Below are positions 7,739 to 15,986 of a DNA stretch of 64,000 bases, in pieces. Numbering within the stretch: position 1 is the first letter of the stretch; every line of letters starts with the position of its first letter. A program made the translations under genes and the position numbers. The DNA is from Allopusillimonas sp008369125. GTDB lineage: Bacteria > Pseudomonadota > Gammaproteobacteria > Burkholderiales > Burkholderiaceae_B. The DNA is taken from positions 310,001-374,000 of the forward strand of contig NZ_VOAY01000003.1 of NCBI RefSeq assembly GCF_008369125.1, read 5' to 3'. The notes beneath the pieces were generated by a model that ran no database searches, was not told where the DNA came from, and saw nothing but the letters and a program-made list of their open reading frames with translations.

Positions 7739-8506
7739 TCAATCTTCAGGCAAGAGAGCGCTTGCAGCATGAACGACTAACGGCGGCGAGTTCGCGCCAA
7801 ACAAGAGCGAAGATTGACTGCACAGGTTCTCTGCGTACTCGTGACCAAACCCCCACGCGCTTCGCAACGCAGTTGCAAAGCCTCCCTCTACGCGAGAGTA
7901 CGCGCGACAGCTGGTAACCACGCGCGGCCTTGAAGTCCACGCGATAGACACGCCCGCTTGTTCTAATCGGTCTACAAGCGACTGATCCTCGCCGCACGCT
8001 AGTGCATGGAATCCGCCCGATTTCTGATATACCAGAGCGCTGACCCCTAGGTTGGCGCCGTGCACGTGCCGATGACCATCCTTATCCTGATAGCTTGTTT
8101 GGAATTGTGCCTGCGCACGTTGTGCATGCCCACCGTGGCTAGACCAATCAAGCACCCCAACTGTTCCGCACACTACGGCGGCACGCAGCTCAACTTGATC
8201 ATAAAGCCATGTCTCGCCGACTTGAGTGTCAGCATCGGTAAAAGCAAGCCATCGTGCACCCATGCCTATCAGATGCGCCGCACCAGCCGCGCGAGCGAGC
8301 CCGACATTGCGATACGACGTTGTCAATTGCCTGACTCTCCAAGCTGCGGCGCGCATTGCCGTTAGATCGGAGCAATGATCGAGCACTACAACAACTTCCA
8401 CGGGTTCACCCGCCAGCCCAGCATACGATGCAGCCCGCGCAACCGATGCAAGACATGAATCTATACATGCTTCTTCATTATGAGCCGGTATGCACACGCC
8501 AATCAT
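7739..8506 (-). CDS. Family 2 glycosyltransferase, last gene of a four-gene operon
   Basis: A GT-A fold glycosyltransferase of 255 residues starting MIGVCIPAHNEEACID, with the DxD-type metal/nucleotide-sugar motif in FTDADTQVG near residue 95 and the acceptor-side segments HVHGANLGVS and GEDQSLVDRL. There is no transmembrane helix, so it is probably cytosolic or peripheral. I prefer the ATG at 8506 because it overlaps the upstream methyltransferase stop as ATGA; a start at 8533 is possible. It would add a sugar to, or use a sugar from, the metabolite handled by the deacetylase and methyltransferase encoded upstream. Donor and acceptor are unknown. Confidence 0.88.
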   Translation of the reverse strand: MIGVCIPAHNEEACIDSCLASVARAASYAGLAGEPVEVVVVLDHCSDLTAMRAAAWRVRQLTTSYRNVGLARAAGAAHLIGMGARWLAFTDADTQVGETWLYDQVELRAAVVCGTVGVLDWSSHGGHAQRAQAQFQTSYQDKDGHRHVHGANLGVSALVYQKSGGFHALACGEDQSLVDRLEQAGVSIAWTSRPRVVTSCRAYSRVEGGFATALRSAWGFGHEYAENLCSQSSLLFGANSPPLVVHAASALLPED

Positions 8507-9087
8507 GAACGCGCTCCGGTAGCATGACGCCAAATATCTAGGCGGAACTGCTCATCATCATGAGAGACAATTCTTTGAAGTTCACTTAGCGCATTCACTT
8601 TATTATGAATTTCGTCGGTACTTCCAATGCGATCATGAAATTGAGGCTTGTAATGACACATTACCCATATCCCCTGCAACGCCAATGACGCCATGCACTG
8701 CTCGATAAAGCTAGCCAGTTCAGGTTCTGAAAAGTAGTACGCCAGCTCAGAGACTACGACCAGATCGAACGAATCATCACTACCTAAAGGCCAGGATGCG
8801 GGTAACTGAAGCACCTGAACGCTGACATTATTCGCGCCAGCTCGCCCCACGCGACGCCGGCAGATAGCCGCAGCGGTTTCTGAGGCGTCTACGGCCATAA
8901 CGTGTGCGCCGACAGACGAAAGCAGATAAGTCATCTCGCCGATACCACAGCCAAGCTCCAGCACCTTGCCGAAGCGTGCACTGGGAAGTGACGCCATAAG
9001 TACTGCGCGCTTGCGGCGTTCATACCACGAGTGCCGCACAGACCAAGGATCGTCGTCTTGCTTATACATGGCGTCAAAGTCAGTCAT
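8503..9087 (-). CDS. SAM-dependent methyltransferase (NodS-like)
   Basis: A class I methyltransferase of 194 residues. Motif I is VLELGCGIGEMTYLL near residue 40, followed by an acidic residue after strand 2 (VMAVDASETA) and motif IV/V in FDLVVVSELAYYFSE. The N terminus (FDAMYKQDDDPWSVRHSWYERRK) is the signature of the NodS-type group, whose founder N-methylates the deacetylated chitooligosaccharide in Nod-factor synthesis. It overlaps both neighbours by four bases (ATGA at each junction), so all products should be made in step. The adjacent deacetylase makes an N-methylation of a freshly exposed amine plausible, but this is inference. Confidence 0.88.
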   Translation of the reverse strand: MTDFDAMYKQDDDPWSVRHSWYERRKRAVLMASLPSARFGKVLELGCGIGEMTYLLSSVGAHVMAVDASETAAAICRRRVGRAGANNVSVQVLQLPASWPLGSDDSFDLVVVSELAYYFSEPELASFIEQCMASLALQGIWVMCHYKPQFHDRIGSTDEIHNKVNALSELQRIVSHDDEQFRLDIWRHATGARS

Positions 9088-9842
9088 CGAAACACCACCT
9101 CGAAAGGCCGTCGAAATCGCTCCAACGCAAAGCGCGGCAACACAGCCGCTCTACCCGTACCTGGGTCTGGCTCGGTTTGTGTCCGAAAAAATCGTATCGC
9201 CTGCTCCTTCCTATATCGCTCTTCAGGGCTAAGGGCGATCGAAACGACACGATGCCAGGGGAACTCGCGTCTATTGGGGCTGGCCCAATGCCAACCCCAA
9301 ATAGGCACTTCAAAAAGACGACAGCCACGTATAGCAGATGCCTTGCATCCAGCGCGGCCAACAGCCTCATGATCGGGATGACCGTCTAACCTCCATGGAA
9401 CAATCACAATGTCATTCTTATCAAGTAACGCACTTAGAGTGACCGTTAGTTCATTTTCGCTGGCAGAAACGCCTCCGTCCGCGAACTGCAACCGCGTTCT
9501 AGTGGCCTGCGGCGCCAGCATGCGGGTTGCGAGCTTAACCTCTGCTCTGCGAGCAGCAGCCAGCATTGACGCCGGCCAGCGACATGAGCCCGGATGGCTG
9601 GCTTCACCGTCAGTCACTGCCACAATCTGCACAGACACTTTCATTTGAGCAAGCTGCTGAATGATGCCGCCACATGCCAGAATTTCGTCATCTGGATGAG
9701 GAGCAATGATGTGTACAGTTTTGCTATTGGCCAGAAGTTCGACCACTGTGCCCTGGAATACATTGCGTGTTGTAAAGCTTTCCATCCATACTGACTCCGG
9801 TGTGCCCGCTCCAGCAATATGGCGTTCATTTACAGACTCCAT
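9084..9842 (-). CDS. PIG-L family (LmbE-like) deacetylase
   Basis: The 252-residue protein has the zinc motif HIIAPHPDDEILACGG near residue 40 and the second metal/catalytic segment in DGHPDHEAVG, both hallmarks of the PIG-L/MshB/BshB deacetylases that remove acetyl from N-acetylglucosamine conjugates. I start it at ATG 9842 (MESVNERHIAG), overlapping the 3' end of the acyl-CoA dehydrogenase gene by 13 bases, with a G-rich site seven bases upstream; the open frame extends to 9965 but without domain content. Together with the methyltransferase and glycosyltransferase this suggests an amino-sugar conjugate. Confidence 0.9.
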   Translation of the reverse strand: MESVNERHIAGAGTPESVWMESFTTRNVFQGTVVELLANSKTVHIIAPHPDDEILACGGIIQQLAQMKVSVQIVAVTDGEASHPGSCRWPASMLAAARRAEVKLATRMLAPQATRTRLQFADGGVSASENELTVTLSALLDKNDIVIVPWRLDGHPDHEAVGRAGCKASAIRGCRLFEVPIWGWHWASPNRREFPWHRVVSIALSPEERYRKEQAIRFFRTQTEPDPGTGRAAVLPRFALERFRRPFEVVFR

Positions 9843-10876
9843 AGCTCTGCCCCCCCATGTCTGGTAGTCGCAAATCCATGCGCGGCCAAGTCTCGCTCGG
9901 CATGGCTTTGTCTTATGAATACTGGCAGGTCGGCCATCATGCGGGCGAACCGTTCGTTCTTGCACAGAGGCCCAGCTCCCAAGGCCCGCGACGCACGTAC
10001 CAAAATAGTTTCCGCTGCAGACTCTACGGCCAAGCGTGCACGACTGGCAGAGTACTCACATGATTGATAGGGATTAGCGTCAATGTCGTGTGCAGCCGTG
10101 CGCAACAGGCAGGCTGCTTGCGCCAACGCCACATCCATTGCCCCTAAATGGGCAAGGCTATGCAAGGCCTCAGGTCGGTCTTGCAGGCTCTTTTGCACGA
10201 TTTCAACAATGCCAGCGGCAGCCCCATACCAGCAAGCGGCAACCCCTCCCGATCCGTGATAGAAGCCCGGCCGCGAAACATAGGCGCCCGTTTGGCCTAC
10301 GCGGCGCGCCCGCGCGCCATTACACTCCACATCATGACTGGCGGTTGCCTGCATACCAACTGCGTGCCACCCTTCTGAAGTTACTTCCACTTCAGGCTGC
10401 GTCATGTCCACGGCCAGCAGGCAAGGGTCGCCAGCGTTATTCCATGCACTCATCAATGCCCAATCCACATACCGTGCACCGGAACACCACGGCTTGGTGC
10501 CATAGATTTCACCGACGCCGTCGCCACCTGTTTCTGTAAAGTTTATGCTCTGCCCAGGCGGCTCCGCGCACCATACGCCCCATACCTGTCCGGCACTATG
10601 CAAATCAGCAGACTTCAACTCGTGAAGAATCGCAAGCGCATCTGTGTGGCCTTCAAATAATTTTGCTAGACTAAGGTCAAAATGGCCCACCTGCGCCAAC
10701 AAACGCCACCTGTCCAACGTATGGCCTGACCCCGGAAGAGGCAAACCCCCGGCGCTTGAGTTAACAAGATAATGAAGCGACTGCCCGATATTCCAGCCTG
10801 GATCTATTCCATCCAGTAGGCTTTGCAACGACTTACAGTTGTCGTGCGGCAAAGGATTTAGCGATTTATTCTGCAT
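9830..10876 (-). CDS. Acyl-CoA dehydrogenase-like flavoprotein, first gene of the operon
   Basis: A 348-residue protein with the acyl-CoA dehydrogenase fold: helical N-terminal domain, a middle beta domain with GTKPWCSGARYVDWALMSA, and the C-terminal helical bundle (LGAMDVALAQAACLLRTAA ... SASRARLAVESAAETIL). The usual catalytic-glutamate segment IYEGTNEI near the C terminus is not recognisable, so it may act on a non-CoA substrate or lack dehydrogenase activity. It leads a tightly overlapping operon with deacetylase, methyltransferase and glycosyltransferase genes. An inverted repeat lies 24 bases upstream of the ATG. Confidence 0.8.
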   Translation of the reverse strand: MQNKSLNPLPHDNCKSLQSLLDGIDPGWNIGQSLHYLVNSSAGGLPLPGSGHTLDRWRLLAQVGHFDLSLAKLFEGHTDALAILHELKSADLHSAGQVWGVWCAEPPGQSINFTETGGDGVGEIYGTKPWCSGARYVDWALMSAWNNAGDPCLLAVDMTQPEVEVTSEGWHAVGMQATASHDVECNGARARRVGQTGAYVSRPGFYHGSGGVAACWYGAAAGIVEIVQKSLQDRPEALHSLAHLGAMDVALAQAACLLRTAAHDIDANPYQSCEYSASRARLAVESAAETILVRASRALGAGPLCKNERFARMMADLPVFIRQSHAERDLAAHGFATTRHGGAELWSL

Positions 10877-10899
10877 GGCGGCTCACTTACACCCAATAC

Positions 10900-10915
10900 G
10901 ATCTAGAAATAGATC
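10900..10915. promoter_or_regulatory. Inverted repeat upstream of the four-gene operon
   Basis: GATCTA-GAAA-TAGATC, a perfect six-base inverted repeat with a four-base centre, lies 24 bases upstream of the acyl-CoA dehydrogenase-like start. It could be an operator or a small 5'-UTR hairpin. No regulator gene is adjacent. Confidence 0.35.
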
Positions 10916-11086
10916 AAGACTCAATGTGTATGTTTGAGCAATTAGTGTGCCGTTGCGGGAAGGGTTGTCGTAAACAGGCTGCAAATTCTACTAAGATTTG
11001 ACAACATGCTTCTCCCAACCGACAGAGTCGCCTACTATCAGCGAAACAAAAATATCGGTATAGCCAACTTGTAAACTGGGTGCAAG

Positions 11087-11287
11087 ATGAGAAACAAACT
11101 CTATACGCTGCTCGAAGAACGCCTGAATGGTAAAGAGTATGCTGAAATAAAAATCTCAGAACTGGAAACCATTGCGGGCGAAGATTGGCTAATGGAGGTA
11201 AGCGAGCAGGCAGCCAAGCTGAATGCTGTCGCAGAGCTTCATCCCAAGGATCGCTTGGTGGTGCTTGTAGCTCGGTCCATAAATTAA
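11087..11287 (+). CDS. Uncharacterised 66-residue protein, copy A
   Basis: A 66-residue protein (MRNKLYTLLEERLNGKEY ...) that I cannot assign to a family. Its reality is supported by a second copy of identical length at 35421-35621; aligned without gaps, about 42 of 66 residues are identical by eye. Conserved parts are LYTLL-ERL-GKE, EIKISELE-IAG-DWL-EV-EQA-KLN and a C-terminal RL-VLV. Charge is mixed, it is probably cytosolic, with no signal peptide or cysteine. It is divergent from the four-gene operon across about 210 bases. Confidence 0.8.
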   Translation: MRNKLYTLLEERLNGKEYAEIKISELETIAGEDWLMEVSEQAAKLNAVAELHPKDRLVVLVARSIN

Positions 11288-11511
11288 AGCTTTTATCGCC
11301 CTTCTTAACCCGTACTGCGCTATGGGGTTTGCCTGATTATTGAGTACCACGCATAGCTCGATAGCGGGCACGCCACTTGCTTAACGGAACACAAGCTCTG
11401 AATTGATGGCACTTCAAAACATCGCAATTCAGAACGAGCAGGCAAGAGGACCAGTCGGGCCGTTCAGGCCTGGCGAGGCGATTAGTAAACAATTGAGAAA
11501 AGGATGAGATT

Positions 11512-11883
11512 ATGAGCTTCAAATTAGTCCAACGAACCGCACTGATCGGTGCCGCATCAGTGCTCATGGCGTTCTCCAGTTTCGCAGGTGCGGCGCAGGT
11601 GCAGACACCAGACCAGATCAGCACGCAATACGATGCCGCGATGGAACAATGCAAAAGTCTTAAGGGCAATGACAAGGACGTTTGTAAAAAAGAGGCTGAA
11701 GCGCAGCGCGATTCCGCCAAAGCGGATGCCAAAGCAGGCAAAAAAGAAGCTGAAGCACGCCACGATGCCACTGAAGAAAAACGAGACGCGGCGTATGACG
11801 TAGCAAAAGAAAAATGCGATGCCATGTCAGGCGATGCCAAAGATCAGTGTGTTGCCAACGCCAAAACGAAATACGGCAAATAA
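11512..11883 (+). CDS. Small periplasmic alanine/lysine-rich coiled-coil protein
   Basis: A 123-residue protein with a signal peptide ending near ASFAGAAQ (about residue 28) and a mature part rich in A, K, D and E, with heptad-like repeats (KKEAEAQRDSAKADAKAGKK, then KKEAEARHDATEEKRDAAYD) and four cysteines in C-x8/9-C pairs (CKSLKGNDKDVC, CDAMSGDAKDQC) at each end. Similar proteins are often labelled TolA-like by composition only. The two C-x-C pairs bracketing a helical rod suggest disulphide-closed ends. A good AAAGGATGAG ribosome site precedes the ATG. Confidence 0.82.
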   Translation: MSFKLVQRTALIGAASVLMAFSSFAGAAQVQTPDQISTQYDAAMEQCKSLKGNDKDVCKKEAEAQRDSAKADAKAGKKEAEARHDATEEKRDAAYDVAKEKCDAMSGDAKDQCVANAKTKYGK

Positions 11884-12045
11884 TTAGAAGGGCAACCAAG
11901 ATAGCGCGCTTGCTGTGCAAACGGGCTCACAGCAAAGCGCTCAGCACAAGCGCTAGCTAAAGGCAATCCTTTAAAAACCCGCCAGAAGCCGCATGCTAAA
12001 AGCCGGACATCAATCCGACCTTTGGGTTGAGAGGGTTTAACCTGA

Positions 12046-12090
12046 ATACGAAGTTAAACATTCTTATTTAACTTCGTATCCAGCTTTTTT
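12046..12090 (+). terminator. Rho-independent terminator
   Basis: A perfect 13-base stem (12046-12058 with 12067-12079) and an eight-base loop, followed by CCAGCTTTTTTC. It is the end of the transcript from 11512; the T-run points to the + strand. The rest of 11884-12207 contains no gene I can support. Confidence 0.8.
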
Positions 12091-12207
12091 CTATCTCTGC
12101 ATGGGGCGCCGTTTAGATGCCGGGTTTCTTAAGCATGCGCCGAACACATGAAGAACGGGAGAATGACGCGCGATGGCGGCACCATGAAGCCGGTGCGCCT
12201 GATGGGC

Positions 12208-13143
12208 TTATAGCTTTGACGGCGCTGACACCGTTGCCCCTGACAAGCTTTGAGTGCGCTGCGTGCCCAGGTATGTGCCCAGCACAATACCCAGTAAGCC
12301 CACCAGGTGCCACAGGGTGAACGACTCACCAAGCAGCCAAAGGGCGAAGCCCACACCAAAGACGGGTATCCAGTACTGGAACACAGACGTACGTGCCACG
12401 CCCAATTCGGCGATGGCGCGATTCCAGTACATATTACAAATGGCGGTGGCGACGATGCCCGAAAATATCATTAACACCCATGGCCAAATGCCAGGGTGCG
12501 ACATGCTTTGACGCGTCAGATTAATTGAATCGTCAATGACCAGGTGCAGGCACAGAAGACACGCCCCCAAGGTGTAGATAATGCTACTGATCACGAGTGC
12601 ATTAAATCTTCTGGCCAAGTCTTGTATGAGCATGCCGCCCGCCACGAAACTGAACATAGCGCCGAAGATTTTCAGGTCGCCCAACCCTGGACCAGATAAA
12701 GATGCCCCTGGACTGCTGAACACAACGGCGAACACACCACCAAAGCCAAGCGCAACACCTAGCAAGCGCATGCGGGTCAGTGGCTCGCGGAAGATGATGG
12801 CCGCCAAAATTGATGCTACCAAAGGGCTCAGGGCCATGATCAACGATGAATTAGAGGCACTTGCGCTCTGCATGCCAGTCGTAAAAAAGATCTGGTTTAA
12901 ATAGACCATAAGTACGGCACACAGAAAGAAGCGTAGCCATTGCCACCGCGATATGTTCAATAGCTTTATTGGTTGGCGCGACCATATCAATGTGAAGTTA
13001 ATGACGATAGCCGCCAGTACCATGCGCACGCACGCAATAATGAGAGGGTCCAGGTAGGTGGTGAGCACCTTGATGGCCGAGATGTTCAGCCCCCAGATGG
13101 CCATGGTGCCAATCAACAGCAATTGCATTCGTGTCGGTTTCAT
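12208..13143 (-). CDS. EamA/DMT-family transporter
   Basis: A 311-residue inner-membrane protein with ten hydrophobic segments in two EamA repeats, starting MKPTRMQLLLIGTMAIWGLNISAIKVL. The repeats each contain the typical proline/glycine-rich helix ends (LTRMRLLGVALGFGGVF and FTLWHLVGLLGIVLGTYLG). It probably exports a small metabolite or amino acid. The gene stands alone between a + strand terminator and the PfpI gene, with its own upstream gap at 13144-13323. It is not closely related to the EamA gene at 3756. Confidence 0.92.
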   Translation of the reverse strand: MKPTRMQLLLIGTMAIWGLNISAIKVLTTYLDPLIIACVRMVLAAIVINFTLIWSRQPIKLLNISRWQWLRFFLCAVLMVYLNQIFFTTGMQSASASNSSLIMALSPLVASILAAIIFREPLTRMRLLGVALGFGGVFAVVFSSPGASLSGPGLGDLKIFGAMFSFVAGGMLIQDLARRFNALVISSIIYTLGACLLCLHLVIDDSINLTRQSMSHPGIWPWVLMIFSGIVATAICNMYWNRAIAELGVARTSVFQYWIPVFGVGFALWLLGESFTLWHLVGLLGIVLGTYLGTQRTQSLSGATVSAPSKL

Positions 13144-13323
13144 TGGGGTGCTGGATCATTATGCGAGTCGTATGACAAGCATATCAGCAAGTGCGCAGCT
13201 TAGGTGCGTCTTAACGGACGCCAGCCAGCAAACTGGATAAGGCGATCACCACGATGAACAGTATTTGCTAGAAATTATTTGCCGCCCGCTGCGTGGGGCG
13301 GCGGGCGGCAATGGTTTTGAGGT

Positions 13324-13911
13324 TTACGAATGGGTGATGGTCGTACCCAAAACTTTCAGACATTCGCGCATAAAAGCAGCCAGGCCTGTCCAGCCCTTGG
13401 CCGACACCATGGTGCCGTCGACATAGGCCTCATGTGGCTTCACATCAATATAGGTGCCGCCCGCCAAGATAACCTCGGGTTCACAAGCACCCAGAGCCGC
13501 CACTTTCTTTCCACGTATTACGCCGTCTACTGCAACCAGGATCTGCACGCCGTGACATATGGTAAAAATCGGTTTTTGCTTCTCGTGAAAGTGCCGGACC
13601 ATGGCCTGAATTCGTTTGTCGGTGCGAATATATTCCGGTCCGCGACCGCCGGCGCAGTAAACCGCGTCATATTCGTCCAGATTCACCTCGGAAAACGTTT
13701 TATTGATCTCGACCAGATGCCCGAACCGTTCGATATAAGTCTGGTGACCTTCGAAATCATGTAGCGAGGTCTGGATCATCTCCCCCGCCTTTTTGTCGGG
13801 ACAGATGACATGGACAGTATGGCCTACGGCCTCCATGCCCTGCTGGAAAACAAAAATTTCATATTCCTCGGTAAACTCACCGCAGAGCATTAGAATTTTT
13901 TTGCCGCTCAT
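13324..13911 (-). CDS. DJ-1/PfpI family protein at the end of the ABC transporter operon
   Basis: A 195-residue single-domain protein of the DJ-1/PfpI superfamily. The nucleophile elbow is FTICHGVQ (Cys119, His120), with a glutamate near residue 14-15 and the AGGRGPEYIR loop. Relatives act as glyoxalase III-type or deglycase-like enzymes, hydrolases or isomerases on small carbonyls. It lies 55 bases downstream of the sugar-binding protein gene on the same strand, suggesting a role in handling the imported sugar or a reactive product of it. The exact reaction is unknown. Confidence 0.9.
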   Translation of the reverse strand: MSGKKILMLCGEFTEEYEIFVFQQGMEAVGHTVHVICPDKKAGEMIQTSLHDFEGHQTYIERFGHLVEINKTFSEVNLDEYDAVYCAGGRGPEYIRTDKRIQAMVRHFHEKQKPIFTICHGVQILVAVDGVIRGKKVAALGACEPEVILAGGTYIDVKPHEAYVDGTMVSAKGWTGLAAFMRECLKVLGTTITHS

Positions 13912-13966
13912 GTTGTCCTCCTAATCAGTTGTTAGAGTGGCCGGGTTGTAACCCGGCCGGCTATCG

Positions 13967-14929
13967 TCAGAATGGGCTGTCCGGAAAATAGAACTGGTCA
14001 GCGTTTTCAGGGGTAATTAACGGCGCATCCAACTTAAAGTTGCCCCGCATCGGCGCTTGCCCGGTAAATTGCGCGGCCGTCATATAGATAGCTGACTTAA
14101 TCATCGACGGTGGATAAGGGGTGGAGATCGGCGTCATCGGGTTTTTCGCCTTCACCAGTTCAATCACCTCTTTCATCCCATTTCCGCCAAGCGCATATTT
14201 GATCTCGGTACGCTTAGATTCCTTGATCGCCTGCAATACGCCCAACAGCATGTCGTCATCATTAGCCCAAACCGCGTCGATTTTTGGATACTTGGCCAGA
14301 TAGTCCTGCATCAGCGTGAAGGCCTGATCTTGGTTCCAATTAGCATACTGAATGTCGAGGATTTTGATGTCTGTTTTTTTCATCACATCGGTGAAACCCT
14401 TGATCCGCTCATCATCGATAACAGTCGGAATGCCGCGTAGCACGACGATTTCACCTTTATTGCCCAACTTTTCCGCCATCCACTTCGCGGTATTGGCCCC
14501 CACAGCGATATTATCGCCCGCGACATATAGATCTTGAATTGCCGGGTCGGTCAAGCCGCGGTCCACGACCGTGATAAATGTGCCCCCTGCCTTAACCTGT
14601 TCAACGGGGCCGGTCAGCTCTTCCGATGTGAAAGGCAGTATCACCAGCGCGTCAAGTTTCTGATTTGCCGCCAAGTCTTCCAACGCTGAAACCTGCGCTG
14701 GCGCTGAGGGTGAGGTCTTCACCACCACGTCGATATTCGGAAACGCAGCCTTGATCTCTTTCGCGGCCTGTTCTGCATGGTATACGACACCTCCAGTCCA
14801 GCCGTGCGTGGCAGCGGGAATGGATACGGCGATCGTCTTCTTGTCCTGCGCCAAAGCGCCGGTGGTCGTTAGCACGGCGAGGCTGACTGCAGACAGTAGG
14901 CCAAGTGCACGTTTGGTTATAGGTGTCAT
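13967..14929 (-). CDS. Ribose-type sugar ABC transporter, periplasmic binding protein
   Basis: A 320-residue protein with a signal peptide (cleavage near TTGALAQDK) and the two-lobed type I binding-protein fold (TIAVSIPAATHGWTGGV, LVILPFTSEEL, ITVVDRGL, VWANDDDMLLGV). Acidic and aromatic residues at the hinge fit a sugar or polyol ligand. It is the third transporter gene in gntR-ATPase-permease-binding protein order, 67 bases after the permease. The ligand is not identifiable, but the neighbouring dehydrogenases suggest a polyol or deoxy-sugar acid. Confidence 0.92.
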   Translation of the reverse strand: MTPITKRALGLLSAVSLAVLTTTGALAQDKKTIAVSIPAATHGWTGGVVYHAEQAAKEIKAAFPNIDVVVKTSPSAPAQVSALEDLAANQKLDALVILPFTSEELTGPVEQVKAGGTFITVVDRGLTDPAIQDLYVAGDNIAVGANTAKWMAEKLGNKGEIVVLRGIPTVIDDERIKGFTDVMKKTDIKILDIQYANWNQDQAFTLMQDYLAKYPKIDAVWANDDDMLLGVLQAIKESKRTEIKYALGGNGMKEVIELVKAKNPMTPISTPYPPSMIKSAIYMTAAQFTGQAPMRGNFKLDAPLITPENADQFYFPDSPF

Positions 14930-14996
14930 TTCTCTCTCCTGGTTATGGTGGTCATTTCTTTCTCCTTTGGATAAAACCCGCCTCTTATTGCGGCGG

Positions 14997-15986
14997 TTAC
15001 TTCGTAAAGCGATGCGCCAGCATGGCGAGGATGATGATCACCCCCTGCACTGCGGCGACAAGATATTCTGAAACCATGTTGGACAACACCATCAGGTTCG
15101 CGATCAGTTCCAGAATCAGCGCACCGGCGATGGTTCCCCATATGCGCGCCCGGCCACCGCGCAGCAGGGTTCCACCGATGACCACGGCGGTAATTACCTG
15201 CAATTCCCACAACTGGCCTGTTGTCGGGGTTGCGGCACCAAGCCGGGGGATGTAGCAAATCGCGGCAATGGCGACACAAAGCCCCTGTATTACAAAGGCG
15301 ATGGTGCGCACCTTAATGACTGAGACGCCCGAAAAACGAGCCACATCAGCATTTGACCCGACCGCCATACAACGGCGGCCGTACTTGGTGCGATACAAGA
15401 TGAAGGCACCGACCAAGGCGACGGCTAAAGTGATGGCCACCGGCACCGGGACACCCAACACATCGCCGAAATAGACTGGACGATAAGGTTCACGCAGCGC
15501 CCGTGCCATTGGAATCGATCCACCATCAGACATCCATGTGATCAGCGCACGAAAAATCCCCATCGTACCGAGTGTGGCGATGAAGGGCTCGATCTTGCCG
15601 ACGGTAACGATCAACCCGTTGAGTAAACCGCAGGCGGCACCGACCAGCAGCCCCACGAAAGCACCGACAAAGATCGCGTTCGCACCCATCGAGGGCTCGA
15701 GCCGGTTCATTGTCAAGATCATGATCCCAGTGACAAACGCCATCATCGACCCGACCGACAAGTCGAGGCAACGAGACGAAATCACAAAGGTTGCCCCCAC
15801 CGCGATGATTGCGATAAATGCCGACCGCGTAACCACGTTCGTCAGGTTGGTTGCGGTCGCAAAGTTCGAATTCAGCATGGTGCCGATCAAAAGCACCATC
15901 GCCAAGGCGATGAACGGGCCCATGGCGGCCCAACTAATACGCCGTGGCGCGTCAGCTATCGCGATACTTGTCGTCGCGCTTGTCAT
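14997..15986 (-). CDS. Ribose-type sugar ABC transporter, permease
   Basis: A 329-residue polytopic protein of the RbsC/BPD_transp_2 family, with about nine hydrophobic segments, the GATFVISSRCLDLSVGSMMAF segment and the coupling region GVSVIKVRTIAFVIQGL. It pairs with the double ATPase encoded just upstream, whose 3' end it overlaps by 35 bases. The ATG at 15986 has an AGGAGAC ribosome site inside the ATPase gene. Confidence 0.92.
   Translation of the reverse strand: MTSATTSIAIADAPRRISWAAMGPFIALAMVLLIGTMLNSNFATATNLTNVVTRSAFIAIIAVGATFVISSRCLDLSVGSMMAFVTGIMILTMNRLEPSMGANAIFVGAFVGLLVGAACGLLNGLIVTVGKIEPFIATLGTMGIFRALITWMSDGGSIPMARALREPYRPVYFGDVLGVPVPVAITLAVALVGAFILYRTKYGRRCMAVGSNADVARFSGVSVIKVRTIAFVIQGLCVAIAAICYIPRLGAATPTTGQLWELQVITAVVIGGTLLRGGRARIWGTIAGALILELIANLMVLSNMVSEYLVAAVQGVIIILAMLAHRFTK

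Noticed and set aside
12046..12079. Stem arms ATACGAAGTTA / TAACTTCGTAT resemble loxP arms.
   Set aside because: The arms point the opposite way to loxP and the structure is followed by a T-run, so it is a transcription terminator; the likeness is chance.
14923..15255. Open frame on the + strand across the SBP-permease junction.
   Set aside because: No homology-like features and antisense to two certain genes.
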